Counted from the stretch's first letter, positions 54,830 through 63,752 are shown. The stretch is 64,000 nt of DNA from Acidimicrobiales bacterium (GCA_030448105.1 JAUJNP010000009.1:62001-126000), one strand, 5' to 3'. Made by a program: numbers and translations. The notes: generated by a model not told the origin, from the letters alone.

Positions 54830-55419
54830 ACGACCACCTCACCAACCGCCTTCGAGCCACCGGGAGCGTGCCCGCCGACGTGCTCGACCAGGTGAGGGCG
54901 GCCGCCGACGCCGAGGGCCTGGTCGATGTGGCCTGGGCCACCACCGACTCACCGTTGGGCCGCCTGCTGGTGGCGACCACCCCGGTCGGTCTGGTGCGGC
55001 TGTCCTACCGCGTCGACGACGAGGTGCTGGTGGAGCTGGCCGACCGGGTCTCGCCCCGTGTGCTGGAGCTGCCCGCGCGCCTCGACGCGGTCCGCCGCCA
55101 ACTCGACGAGTACTTCGCCGGGCGCCGGAACTTCGACCTCCCCCTCGACCCGACGTTGTCGGTCGGGTTCCGTCTCGAGGTGCTGGAGGAGCTCCGGCGG
55201 GTCGGGTACGGCACGACCGTCAGCTACGGGGACCTCGCCCGTCGCGCCGGCAATCCCGGCGCCACCCGGGCGGTCGGCACCGCCATGCGCACCAACCCGA
55301 TCGCCATCGTGCAGCCGTGCCACCGGGTGCTACCCGCGGGCGGCGCCCTCGGCAACTACGCCGGCGGGGTGGAGCGCAAGCGGGCCCTGCTCAGGCTGGA
55401 GGGCGCTCTACTCGTTTGA
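54826..55419 (+). CDS. ogt: Methylated-DNA-[protein]-cysteine methyltransferase
   Basis: 197 residues. The active site is IAIVQPCHRVLPAGGALGNYAGG; GYGTTVSYGDLARRAGNPGATRAVGTAMRTNP is the helix-turn-helix that flips O6-alkylguanine. The first ~33 residues (DHLTNRLRATGSVPADVLDQV) precede the usual start and are not part of the fold; they may contact the sigma factor translated just before. The 3' end overlaps a small opposing gene by 29 bp. Confidence 0.93.
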   Translation: MNDHLTNRLRATGSVPADVLDQVRAAADAEGLVDVAWATTDSPLGRLLVATTPVGLVRLSYRVDDEVLVELADRVSPRVLELPARLDAVRRQLDEYFAGRRNFDLPLDPTLSVGFRLEVLEELRRVGYGTTVSYGDLARRAGNPGATRAVGTAMRTNPIAIVQPCHRVLPAGGALGNYAGGVERKRALLRLEGALLV

Positions 55420-55618
55420 CCACCGTCTCCACCGACGCCGACCGGACCGGCGGCGGTCGGCGCTTCGGGTCGGGGTCGAGTCCCAGCTTGTCGGCGTTGG
55501 CCTGCTCGTAGGCGTCGATGGCGCGCTTGCGGTAGGTGGCCACCCCGGTCAGCGCGCTCCCTGCGGCGAGGACACGGCGGAGGCGCTTGCGGCGGCGGGG
55601 GCTGCGGGAGACGGGCAC
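55391..55618 (-). CDS. Small basic protein of unknown function
   Basis: 75 residues: an Arg-rich start (SRSPRRRKRLRRVLAAGSALTG), a short helix and a DPKRRPPPVRS tail. The GTG at 55618 sits six bases after TATCCT on the minus strand, so a real leaderless gene is likely although no family is recognised. It is divergent from the tRNA-Leu gene. Confidence 0.55.
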   Translation of the reverse strand: MPVSRSPRRRKRLRRVLAAGSALTGVATYRKRAIDAYEQANADKLGLDPDPKRRPPPVRSASVETVVKRVERPPA

Positions 55619-55624
55619 GAACCG

Positions 55625-55630
55625 AGGATA
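55625..55630 (-). promoter_or_regulatory. -10 box for the small basic protein (leaderless)
   Basis: TATCCT on the minus strand, six bases before the GTG at 55618. Confidence 0.5.
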
Positions 55631-55646
55631 CGCTTTGCGACCTGCG

Positions 55647-55730
55647 GCCCGGATGGCGGAACAGGCAGACGCGATGGACTCAAAATCCATTGTCCGCAAG
55701 GGCATGCGGGTTCGAATCCCGCTCCGGGCA
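55647..55730 (+). tRNA. tRNA-Leu (CAA)
   Basis: Acceptor arms GCCCGGA and TCCGGGC with discriminator A, an anticodon arm ATGGA-CTCAAAA-TCCAT (anticodon CAA), a long class II variable arm (TGTCCGCAAGGGCA region) and the T arm GCGGGTTCGAATCCCGC. Length is 84 nt without an encoded CCA. It reads UUG codons. Confidence 0.93.
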
Positions 55731-55834
55731 CGCGCTGGCCAACGTCCTCGTCGCCGCTGCCGCCTTGGCCCTCGACCCGCGCCTGCCCGGCCCGGCACCG
55801 ACGCCATCCGCCTGAGGTCACCCCGCGAGGGGGA

Positions 55835-56260
55835 TCAACCCTTCAGCAGGACGTCCGGGCGGTCTTGGCGGAGGAGGGCCAGCTGGTTGCCGCTGGGGTC
55901 GGTGAGGACCAGGCAGGGCCCGTCGGGCACCTCCACCCGCACCGCGCTGCGGGACCAGCCGGTGGCGGCCAGCCACTCGATGGTGAGGTCGAGGTCGTCG
56001 ACCGCCCAGATGGGCAGGCAGCTGGGCACGGGGCGATGGTCGGCGAGGATCACCACGGGCCCGGCCGGCACCGCGCCACCGGAGGCGTCTCCGCCGAGCC
56101 GGATCCCGGCCACGTCGGCGCCGAAGGCGGCGTAGCGCCAGAGCAGCTCGGCGCCGAGCACCTCGTTCCACCACGCCAGGTCGGCGGCCACGTCGCCGGA
56201 GCCGAGGTAGAGGTAGACGAGGCGGCCCGGCACCCCCGGCTCGCTCGGCTGGCTCGGCAC
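55835..56260 (-). CDS. VOC (glyoxalase/bleomycin-resistance) family protein
   Basis: 141 residues with two beta-alpha-beta-beta-beta units: LVYLYLGSGDVAADLAWWNEVLGAELLWRYAAFGADVAGIRLG and CLPIWAVDDLDLTIEWLAATGW...GPCLVLTDPSGNQLALLRQ. Ligand unknown. The GTG at 56260 begins one base after the stop of the upstream EamA-DUF3105 gene, so both are in one transcript. Confidence 0.85.
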   Translation of the reverse strand: MPSQPSEPGVPGRLVYLYLGSGDVAADLAWWNEVLGAELLWRYAAFGADVAGIRLGGDASGGAVPAGPVVILADHRPVPSCLPIWAVDDLDLTIEWLAATGWSRSAVRVEVPDGPCLVLTDPSGNQLALLRQDRPDVLLKG

Positions 56261-56261
56261 C

Positions 56262-57671
56262 TCAGGAGCCGTGCTCGTCGGGGCCCTGGCCGCGGTGGGC
56301 GCGGGCGAACGCCCGCAGCCGTGCAGCGTCCACCGACCGGCACACGAGCTTGGTGCGCCAGGCGGTCGCCACCACCGCCGCGCCCTCCGGCAGGTCGCGG
56401 TTGGGCGCCACCACCACGCCCGGTCCGGCGGTGGCCTCGACGTCGCGCTCGGATCCGGCGGCGAGATCACCGTGCTGGATCAGCACGGCCCCGCTCTCGA
56501 GCAGACCCACCTGGAGGGGGCGGGAGAGCGGCTCGGCGGTCACGCCGTCGAGCGGTGGCGAGGGTTGGTGGGGCCCGGACGTAGGAGGGTCGGTGATGTA
56601 CCGGGGCTCGGGCGCGCCGGGCAGCGCATGCACCAGGTACCGCTCGTCGAGAGGCTCCCTGACGACGGCCCCGCACGCGTCGCGCCGGCGCGACGGCCCG
56701 GCGGGGCGGGTGCCCGTGTCCTCGCGGGAGGCACCGCTCTCCCCGCCGGAGGCGCCGCCACACCCGACCATCAGCCCCAGCACGAGGGCGGCGACCGCCG
56801 CCATCGCGGGGCGCCGCCGGCTGCGGCCCCGGTTGACCAGGGCGATGCCGGCGACGATGAGCGCTCCTCCCGCCAGCACCCGGAGCTGGAACGGCTCGCC
56901 CAGCACGAGCACACCCACCGCCACCGCCACCACGGGGATCAGGTAGGTGACGAGCGACGCCCGGGTGGCGCCGAGGTCGGCGATGATCCCGAAGTTGAGC
57001 ACGTAGGCGATCCCGGAGCCGACCACACCCAGCAGCAGCACCGCCAGCGCCCGGCCGGGGGTGAGCACCACGCCGTGGGCGGCGCTGGTGACCACCGCGA
57101 ACGGCGTGAGCATGATCGTTGCGGTCAGGAGCTGCCCGGTGGCCGCCACCAGCGGGACCACGCCCATCAGGTGGCGCTTCGACCACGTGAAGCTGAAGCC
57201 GTAGCAGAGCCCGGCGAGCACCGCGGCCACCGACCCGCCCAGCGATGAGCCGGCCAGGTCGCCTCGGCCCAGGCCGGCGGCGACGCCCACCCCGCCCACG
57301 CCGATCAGCAGCCCGCCGATCTGCACCCATCGGAGCCGGTCGCGGAGCATGGCGGCGGCCAGCACCGCGGTGAACAGGGGGGTGGACGCGTTGAGCACCG
57401 ACGTGAGCGCGGAGGTGATGCGCTCCTCGCCCCAGGCCAGCATGGTGAACGGCAGGGCCGAGCCCACCAAGCCCACCACCGCGAACTGGCCCCACAGGCG
57501 ACCGTGGCGGGGCAAGGCGATGCCCCGGGCCCGGAGCACGCCGAGCAGGACGGCAGCGCCCAGGCTCACCCGCGCCCACGCCACGGTGACGGGGGTCATG
57601 CCTGCCACCGCCACCTTGATGAAGAGGAACGACCACCCCCAGATGAAGCTGAGGAGGAGGAGGCGGCGCAC
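56262..57671 (-). CDS. EamA transporter fused to a DUF3105 lipoprotein-like domain
   Basis: 469 residues. Residues 1-285 are a DMT-family permease with ten transmembrane segments in two EamA repeats (SFIWGWSFLFIKVAVAG... FGIIADLGATRASLVTYLIPVVAV). From Met290 (ATG at 56802-56804) the frame continues as MAAVAALVLGLMVGC, a lipoprotein signal with a lipobox, then a DUF3105 domain (YITDPPTSGPHQPSPPLDGV). This may be a true fusion, or two genes of which the first lost its stop codon. The start codon is GTG, six bases after CAGAAT. Confidence 0.8.
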   Translation of the reverse strand: MRRLLLLSFIWGWSFLFIKVAVAGMTPVTVAWARVSLGAAVLLGVLRARGIALPRHGRLWGQFAVVGLVGSALPFTMLAWGEERITSALTSVLNASTPLFTAVLAAAMLRDRLRWVQIGGLLIGVGGVGVAAGLGRGDLAGSSLGGSVAAVLAGLCYGFSFTWSKRHLMGVVPLVAATGQLLTATIMLTPFAVVTSAAHGVVLTPGRALAVLLLGVVGSGIAYVLNFGIIADLGATRASLVTYLIPVVAVAVGVLVLGEPFQLRVLAGGALIVAGIALVNRGRSRRRPAMAAVAALVLGLMVGCGGASGGESGASREDTGTRPAGPSRRRDACGAVVREPLDERYLVHALPGAPEPRYITDPPTSGPHQPSPPLDGVTAEPLSRPLQVGLLESGAVLIQHGDLAAGSERDVEATAGPGVVVAPNRDLPEGAAVVATAWRTKLVCRSVDAARLRAFARAHRGQGPDEHGS

Positions 57672-57711
57672 GCCGGCATTCTGGCCCGCGGTCGCTCCGG
57701 TACGACCCTCC

Positions 57712-57717
57712 TAGACT
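57712..57717 (+). promoter_or_regulatory. -10 box for the coiled-coil gene (leaderless)
   Basis: TAGACT, eight bases, ATG at 57726. Confidence 0.5.
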
Positions 57718-57725
57718 GACGCCCC

Positions 57726-58019
57726 ATGTCCCGGTCCCTCCTGGAGCGGCGTCTCACCGAGGCGGCCGAGCGCGTGAAGCGGCTGCGCGAGGAGCTGCTG
57801 GTGGCGGACGAGCAGCTCACCCACTTCGCCGACGAGGCGGCCGACGCCCGCATCCGGGCGCTGGTATCGGAGACGCCGCTGGCCGAGCACGAGCATCGGG
57901 AGGCCGCCAAGCACGCCGAGGCCATGGCCCGCCACCGGGGCGACGTGCTGGCCGAGATCGCGCGGCTCGAGCGGGAACAGGACGCTCTGCTCGACCGGAT
58001 GACGGCGCCCCGCGCCTGA
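57726..58019 (+). CDS. Small coiled-coil protein
   Basis: 97 residues, nearly all helix with heptads: LLERRLTEAAERVKRLREELLVADEQLTHFADEAADAR and AEAMARHRGDVLAEIARLEREQDALLDRM. A short His/Glu-rich middle (AEHEHREAAKHAE) could bind metal. It precedes pdtaR. Similar small genes occur in this position in other actinobacteria, but I do not recognise a function. Confidence 0.7.
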   Translation: MSRSLLERRLTEAAERVKRLREELLVADEQLTHFADEAADARIRALVSETPLAEHEHREAAKHAEAMARHRGDVLAEIARLEREQDALLDRMTAPRA

Positions 58020-58071
58020 TCCACCGACCGTTGCATCGCCCACCGCCCGCATCCAACGAGGGGAGCCGACG

Positions 58072-58653
58072 TTGCCGACCCGCGTGGTGATCGCCGAGGA
58101 CGAGGCCATCATCCGCCTCGACCTTAAGGAGACCCTCGAAGAGGAGGGCTACGAGGTCGTGGCCGAGACCGGCCGCGGCGACGACGCGGTGCGGCTGGTG
58201 AAGGAGCACCAACCCGACATCGCCATCCTCGACATCAAGATGCCCGGCCTCGACGGACTCTCGGCGGCGCGGGAGATCGCCGGTGAGCGGCGGGCGGCGG
58301 TGCTCATCCTGACCGCCTTCAGCCAGCGGGACCTGATCGAGCGGGCCCGCGACGCCGGCGCGCTGGCCTACCTGGTGAAGCCGTTCCAGAAGGCGGACCT
58401 GCTGCCGGCCCTGGAGGTGGCGCTGGGCCGGTTCAAGGAGATGAAGGCCCTGCACGACCAGGCCACCAGCCTCGAGGAGCAGCTCGAGACGCGCAAGACG
58501 GTCGACCGGGCCAAGGGCAAGCTCATGGACGACGGCGGCCTGTCCGAGGGGGCCGCCTTCTCGTTCATCCAGAAGACGGCCATGCGCGAGCGGCGCACGA
58601 TGCGCTCGGTGGCCGAGGCGGTGATCGACGGATCGCTCACCCCGGGCCTGTGA
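58072..58653 (+). CDS. pdtaR: ANTAR-domain response regulator (PdtaR/AmiR-NasT type)
   Basis: 193 residues. The receiver domain has the acidic pocket EDEAIIR, the phospho-accepting Asp in IAILDIKMPGLDG, Thr in ILTAFSQ and Lys in YLVKPF. The C-terminal ANTAR domain is VDRAKGKLMDDGGLSEGAAFSFIQKTAMRERRTMRSVAEAVI. ANTAR proteins bind tandem RNA hairpins to stop transcription termination. The start is TTG with GAGGGGAG upstream. Position just before polA matches Rv1626 of M. tuberculosis. Confidence 0.93.
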   Translation: MPTRVVIAEDEAIIRLDLKETLEEEGYEVVAETGRGDDAVRLVKEHQPDIAILDIKMPGLDGLSAAREIAGERRAAVLILTAFSQRDLIERARDAGALAYLVKPFQKADLLPALEVALGRFKEMKALHDQATSLEEQLETRKTVDRAKGKLMDDGGLSEGAAFSFIQKTAMRERRTMRSVAEAVIDGSLTPGL

Positions 58654-61355
58654 CACCCGACCGCCCACCCGTGCTGATGCTGATCGACGGGAACTCGCTC
58701 ACGTACCGCGCCTTCTTCGCCCTCCCCACCGACATGGCCACCGCTTCCGGGCAAGTAACCAATGCCGTGTTCGGGTTCACGTCGATGCTGATCAACCTGC
58801 TCCGCGACCACCGTCCCGATGGCATAGCCGTGGCCTGGGACCGGCCCGAGCCCACCTTCCGCCACGAGCAGGTGGCGACGTACAAGGCCACCCGCCAGGA
58901 GGCCCCCGACATCCTGCGCCAGCAGATCGGCCTGGTCCGCCAGGTGGCCGACACGCTGCGCATCCCCAGCCTCGAGCAGCCCGGCATCGAGGCCGACGAC
59001 ATCATCGCCACCCTGGCCACCCGGGCCCGTGAGCGCGGCATGGAGGTCATCGTCGTCACCGGCGACCGTGACAGCTACCAGCTGGTCGAGGATCCCCTAG
59101 TGAAGGTGCTCTACAACCGGCGGGGCGTGTCCGACTACGCGTTCTACGACGAGGCCGGCATCACCGAGCGCACCGGGGTCCACCCCACCAGCTACGTCGA
59201 GTACGCCGCCCTGAGGGGCGACCCCTCGGACAACCTCCCGGGCGTGCCCGGCGTGGGGGAGAAGACGGCGGCCAAGCTGATCAACACCTACGGAGACCTC
59301 GACGGGGTGTTCGCCCACGTCGCCGACCAGACGCCCAAGTTGCGCCAGAACCTGGCCGACCACGAGGCCCAGGTCCGCCAGAACGCCGAGCTGATGGTGC
59401 TGCGCCGCGACGTCGACCTGGAGGTGGACCTGGACGACCTGCACATGGGGGCCTACGACGTCACCGAGCTGCGCCGGCTGTTCGACTTCCTCGAGTTCCG
59501 CACCTTGGCCGACCGCTTGGCGGAGGCCCTCGAAGCCGACCTCGGCGCCGCGCCCTCCAGCTCCACCGAGGTGCTGGAGGCCGAGGTCACCGTGCTCGAC
59601 GACGCCGCGGAGGCCCAGGCGGTCCTGGAGGCGGCGGCCGAGGCCGACGGGCTGCTGGCGGTCGAGGTGGCCTACGACGGCACCCCCGGGTGGGCGGCCG
59701 AGGTGTTGGGCCTCGCCCTGGTGGTCGACCCGGAGACGGCCGGGGTGGTATGGCTGCCGAGCGGGCTGCTCGCCCACGCCGACGTGGCCGCCGCCTTCGA
59801 CCGGCTGATGGGACCGGGCGGGCGGCCGATCGCCGCCCACGAGGCCAAGCCGATGCTGGCCTGGCGACTCCGGACCGGGCGGGGCGAGACGGGCCTGGCC
59901 ATCGACACCGCCCTGGCCGCCTACCTGCTCGACCCGGCCGACACCCGCTACCAGGTCCAGAGCCTGCTCCTGCGCTACGCCAACCTGGAGCTGCCCACGG
60001 CGTCGGCTGCTCCCGAAGGCCAGCTCGACCTGGCCGAGCAGGGCCTGGCCGACACGCCGTTGAAGACCGGCCGGCGGGCCCTGGCCGTGGCCCGCCTCGC
60101 CCCCCGCCTGCTCGACGCCCTCGACGCCCAGGGTTTGCGCCGGCTCCACGACGAGATCGAGGTCCCGCTTGTCGGCGTGCTGGCCCGCATGGAAGTGGTG
60201 GGCGTGGGCGTCGACTCCGACCGCCTCCGGGCCATCAACGACACCCTCATCACCCAGTGCGCCGAGCTGCAGCAGGCCATCTGGGACGACGCCGGCGAGG
60301 AGTTCAACGTGAACTCCACCCCCCAGTTGCGGACCGTGCTGTTCGACCAGCTCGGCCTGGCGCCCCAGAAGAAGACCAAGACCGGCTACTCCACCGACGC
60401 CCAGTCGCTCGAGAAGCTGGCCGGGCAGCACCCGATCGTCGACCACCTCCTGGCCTACCGGGAGGTGGAGAAGCTCCGGTCCACCTACGGCGACGGCCTC
60501 CTCCAGGAGGTGGGCCCCGACGGGCGGATCCACGCCACCTTCAACCAGACCGTCGCCCGCACCGGGCGGCTCAGCTCCGATGCGCCGAACCTCCACAACA
60601 TCCCGGTGCGCAGCGACCTGGGGCGGTCCTTCCGCACCGCCTTCGTGCCCGCGCCGGGCTGCGAGCTGCTGGTGGCCGACTACAACCAGATCGAGCTGCG
60701 TTGCATCGCCCACCTGGCCGAGGATCCGGGTCTGGTGGCCGCGTTCACCGCCGGCGACGACATCCACACCACCACCGCCGCCCGGGTCTTCGCGGTCGAG
60801 CCCGCGGCGGTCACCCCCGCGCAGCGGGCCAAGGCCAAGATGGTGAGCTACGGCCTGGCCTACGGCATGGAGTCCTACGGCCTGGCCCAGCGGCTGAACA
60901 TCGAGGTGGACGAGGCGAGGGTCATCCTCGACGCCTACTTCGAGGCCTTCCCGGCGGTGAAGGCCTACATGGACCGCACCGTGGCCGAGACCCGCCAGCG
61001 GGGCTACACCGAGACGTTGTTCGGGCGGCGCCGGCCGATCCCCGAGCTGGCCTCCAGCAACCCCCGCATCCGCCAGGCCGGCGAGCGCCAGGCGATGAAC
61101 GCCGGCATCCAGGGCCTGGCCGCCGACATCTTCAAGGTGGCGCTGCTGCGGCTCGACCGGGCCCTGCAGGCCGAGGGGCTGGCCAGCCGGCTCATCCTCC
61201 AGGTCCACGACGAGGTCATCCTCGACGTGCCCCCGGACGAACACGACCACGCCGCCGAGCTCACGGTGGCCACCCTGCGCCAGGCCGCCGAGCTCAACGT
61301 GCCCCTCGAGGTGAACCTGGCCTTCGGCGACAGCTGGGCGTCTGCCAAGGCCTGA
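58650..61355 (+). CDS. polA: DNA polymerase I
   Basis: 901 residues. The 5' nuclease is intact (MLIDGNSLTYRAFFALP, EADDIIATLA, TGDRDSYQLV, GDPSDNLPGVPGVGEKTA). The 3'-5' exonuclease-like domain lacks its metal residues: the motif I region reads LLAVEVAYDG (about 335-344), so no proofreading is expected. The polymerase has motif A VADYNQIELR (Asp677) and an O helix AKAKMVSYGLAYGMESYGLA, with Tyr734 at the dideoxy-discrimination site, and HDE in LQVHDEVI. GTGA overlap with pdtaR. Confidence 0.96.
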   Translation: MTPDRPPVLMLIDGNSLTYRAFFALPTDMATASGQVTNAVFGFTSMLINLLRDHRPDGIAVAWDRPEPTFRHEQVATYKATRQEAPDILRQQIGLVRQVADTLRIPSLEQPGIEADDIIATLATRARERGMEVIVVTGDRDSYQLVEDPLVKVLYNRRGVSDYAFYDEAGITERTGVHPTSYVEYAALRGDPSDNLPGVPGVGEKTAAKLINTYGDLDGVFAHVADQTPKLRQNLADHEAQVRQNAELMVLRRDVDLEVDLDDLHMGAYDVTELRRLFDFLEFRTLADRLAEALEADLGAAPSSSTEVLEAEVTVLDDAAEAQAVLEAAAEADGLLAVEVAYDGTPGWAAEVLGLALVVDPETAGVVWLPSGLLAHADVAAAFDRLMGPGGRPIAAHEAKPMLAWRLRTGRGETGLAIDTALAAYLLDPADTRYQVQSLLLRYANLELPTASAAPEGQLDLAEQGLADTPLKTGRRALAVARLAPRLLDALDAQGLRRLHDEIEVPLVGVLARMEVVGVGVDSDRLRAINDTLITQCAELQQAIWDDAGEEFNVNSTPQLRTVLFDQLGLAPQKKTKTGYSTDAQSLEKLAGQHPIVDHLLAYREVEKLRSTYGDGLLQEVGPDGRIHATFNQTVARTGRLSSDAPNLHNIPVRSDLGRSFRTAFVPAPGCELLVADYNQIELRCIAHLAEDPGLVAAFTAGDDIHTTTAARVFAVEPAAVTPAQRAKAKMVSYGLAYGMESYGLAQRLNIEVDEARVILDAYFEAFPAVKAYMDRTVAETRQRGYTETLFGRRRPIPELASSNPRIRQAGERQAMNAGIQGLAADIFKVALLRLDRALQAEGLASRLILQVHDEVILDVPPDEHDHAAELTVATLRQAAELNVPLEVNLAFGDSWASAKA

Positions 61356-61358
61356 GCG

Positions 61359-62084
61359 GTGCCCGGACGGGACCACTGGTTCGAGGATGTGGCCGACCAC
61401 CTCGGCTCGGCCTACCTCCGGTACTCCTTCACGAGAGGCACCGACCAGGAGGTGGCCTTCCTCGTCGACGCCCTCGAGCTCGAGCCCGGCATGCGGGTGC
61501 TCGACGTGGGGTGCGGGCCCGGGCGCCACGCCCACGCCCTCGGCCGCCGGGGGATCGGGGTGCTCGGGGTGGACATCTCGCGGCGGTTCGTCGACCTGGC
61601 GCGCATCGACGCGCCGCCGGGGGTCGCGTTCGAGCGGGCCGACGCCCGTGCCCTGGCCTACGACGCCGAGTTCGACGCCGCCATCTCGCTCTGCCAGGGC
61701 GGCTTCGGCCTCCAGGGCCTCGACGGCGGCGACGGCCGGGTGCTGGAGGGCATCGGCCGGGCCCTGCGCCCCGGCGGGGCGCTGGCCCTCAGCGCGTTCT
61801 CGGCCTACTTCCAGGTGCGCTGGCTCGACGAGACCATGACCTTCGACGCCGAGCACGGCGTCAACCACGAGCGCACCACCATCAAGGATGAAGCCGGCCA
61901 CGACGCGCCCGCCGAGCTGTGGACCACGTGCTTCACCCCTCGCGAGCTGCGCCTGCTGTGCGGGGCCGCCGGCCTGGCGGTGGAGCACATCTGGTCGGTG
62001 GAGCCGGGCCGGTACCGCGCCCACCCTCCCGACGTCGAGCACCCGGAACTTCTCGTGGTCGCCCGCAAACCCGCCGTGGGTTAG
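61359..62084 (+). CDS. Class I SAM-dependent methyltransferase
   Basis: 241 residues. SAM site MRVLDVGCGPGRHAHALGRRGIGVLGVDISRRFVDLA; AAISLCQGGFGLQG and ALRPGGALALSAFSAYFQVRW follow, then CFTPRELRLLCGAAGLAVEHIW. It sits three bases after polA. Target unknown. Its TAG stop is part of the putative rpsA -10 box. Confidence 0.88.
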   Translation: MPGRDHWFEDVADHLGSAYLRYSFTRGTDQEVAFLVDALELEPGMRVLDVGCGPGRHAHALGRRGIGVLGVDISRRFVDLARIDAPPGVAFERADARALAYDAEFDAAISLCQGGFGLQGLDGGDGRVLEGIGRALRPGGALALSAFSAYFQVRWLDETMTFDAEHGVNHERTTIKDEAGHDAPAELWTTCFTPRELRLLCGAAGLAVEHIWSVEPGRYRAHPPDVEHPELLVVARKPAVG

Positions 62085-62087
62085 CCT
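62082..62087 (+). promoter_or_regulatory. -10 box for rpsA (overlaps upstream stop codon)
   Basis: TAGCCT, with TAG being the stop codon of the methyltransferase. Transcription would begin near 62094, about 15 bases before the GTG at 62109. Confidence 0.45.
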
Positions 62088-62108
62088 GCTCCGCCGGCTC
62101 GCCGAGCC

Positions 62109-63616
62109 GTGCCCCCATCCTCGCCCACTGACCACGAAGAGCAGCCATCCTTGTCCGACCAGACCGCCACCGTCGTCCCCCCCGGCCCGCCTGACACCCC
62201 GACCTCCGCCGAGGGTGAGCCCGCCGAGGACTACGTCTTCCGCCAGATCACCGCCGATGACCTGGAGGGCAGCTTCGAGGACGCCATCACCGCCTCGATG
62301 GTCGACGTGGACGACGGCCAGATCGTCGCCGGCAAGGTGGTCAAGGTCGACAAGGACGAGGTGCTGCTCGACATCGGCTACAAGTCCGAGGGCGTGATCC
62401 CCAGCCGCGAGCTGTCGATCCGCAACGACGTCGACCCCAACGAGATCGTCGCCATGGGCGAGGAGATCGAGGCCCTCGTCCTCCAGAAGGAGGACAAGGA
62501 CGGACGCCTGATCCTGTCCAAGAAGCGGGCGCAGTACGAGCGGGCCTGGGGCGACATCGAGCGCAAGAAGGAGAACGACGGCGAGGTCTCCGGCTTCGTG
62601 ATCGAGGTGGTAAAGGGGGCCTGATCGTCGACATCGGCCTTCGCGGGTTCCTGCCCGCCTCCCTCGTGGAGCTGCGCCGGGTCCGCGACCTCCAGCCCTA
62701 CGTGGGCAAGGAGCTCACGGCCAAGATCATCGAGCTCGACAAGAACCGCAACAACGTGGTGCTGTCGCGCCGGGCCTACCTCGAAGAGACCCAGAAGGAG
62801 CAGCGCGAGGAGTTCCTCGAGAACCTCAAGCCCGGCGAGGTCCGCAAGGGCGTGGTGTCGAGCGTGGTGAACTTCGGCGCCTTCGTAGACCTCGGCGGCA
62901 TGGACGGCCTGGTCCACGTGTCCGAGCTGTCCTGGAAGCACGTCGACCACCCCGGTTCGGTGGTGGCCGTCGGCGACGAGATCACCGTGCAGGTGCTCGA
63001 GGTTGACCTCGACCGCGAGCGCATCAGCCTCTCCCTCAAGGCCACCCAGCAGGACCCGTGGCAGGAGTTCGCGTCCGGCCACCGGGTGGGCGAGCTGGTC
63101 TACGGCCGGGTCACCAAGCTCGTGCCCTTCGGCGCCTTCGTGCAGGTGGGCGACGGCATCGAGGGCCTGGTCCACATCTCGGAAATGTCCGCCCACCACG
63201 TCGACCTGCCCGAGCAGGTGGTCACCCCCGGCGAGGAGCTCTGGGTCAAGATCATCGACCTCGACCTCCAGCGCCGGCGCATCAGCCTCTCCATCAAGCA
63301 GGCGGCCGAGGGCGGCATCGTCGCCTCCGAGTACCAGGAGCACTTCGGCGAGCACGCCTACGACGACGAGGGCAACTACATCGGCGGCGACACCGGTGCC
63401 GAGGAGGCGTGGGCCGAGTACTACGCCGAGCACGGGCTGGAGGTGCCGGGCGGGGCCCACGCCCCCACCGGCCCCCCGCCGGTCGCGCCCGCCGCGCCTG
63501 TCGAGCCCGCCCCGTCCGCCGAGCCCGACAGCCTGGCCGAGCCGGAGGAGCCCTCCGCGCCGGCCGGGCAGGCCGACGACGGGGATGCCGCCGCCGCCAC
63601 CACCGACCCCGCCTGA
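62109..63616 (+). CDS. rpsA: 30S ribosomal protein S1, with apparent frameshift
   Basis: Four S1 RNA-binding domains in two frames. Domain 1 (GQIVAGKVVKVDKDEVLLDIGYKSEGVIPSREL) and the start of domain 2 (VSGFVIEVVKG) read to a stop at 62624. From there FLPASLVELRRVRDLQPYVGKEL, then domains 3 (VSSVVNFGAFVDLGGMDGLVHVSELSWKH) and 4 (VTKLVPFGAFVQVGDGIEGLVHISEMS), are in another frame. One missing G in the run 62615-62619 explains it (VVKGGLIVDIGLRGFLP restored). About 502 residues when corrected, with a Pro/Ala/Glu tail. The gene is essential, so a sequence error is likely. TTG 62151 is an alternative start. Confidence 0.95.
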
Positions 63617-63752
63617 GCCCCGCCCCCCCCGCCCAGGGGCAGAAACGGGCGTCGAAACCCTTGCGCCACCGGCGGCTGGGCCGACAGATGGAGCGTCGTG
63701 CCAACCGTTCCTTCCCGGTGCGGTCCCAGGAGAGCCGAAAAGGGGTTTCACA

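Noticed and set aside
59097-62135. 1012-residue open frame on the minus strand
   Set aside because: Shadow of polA and the methyltransferase; composition is that of an antisense frame of high-GC genes.
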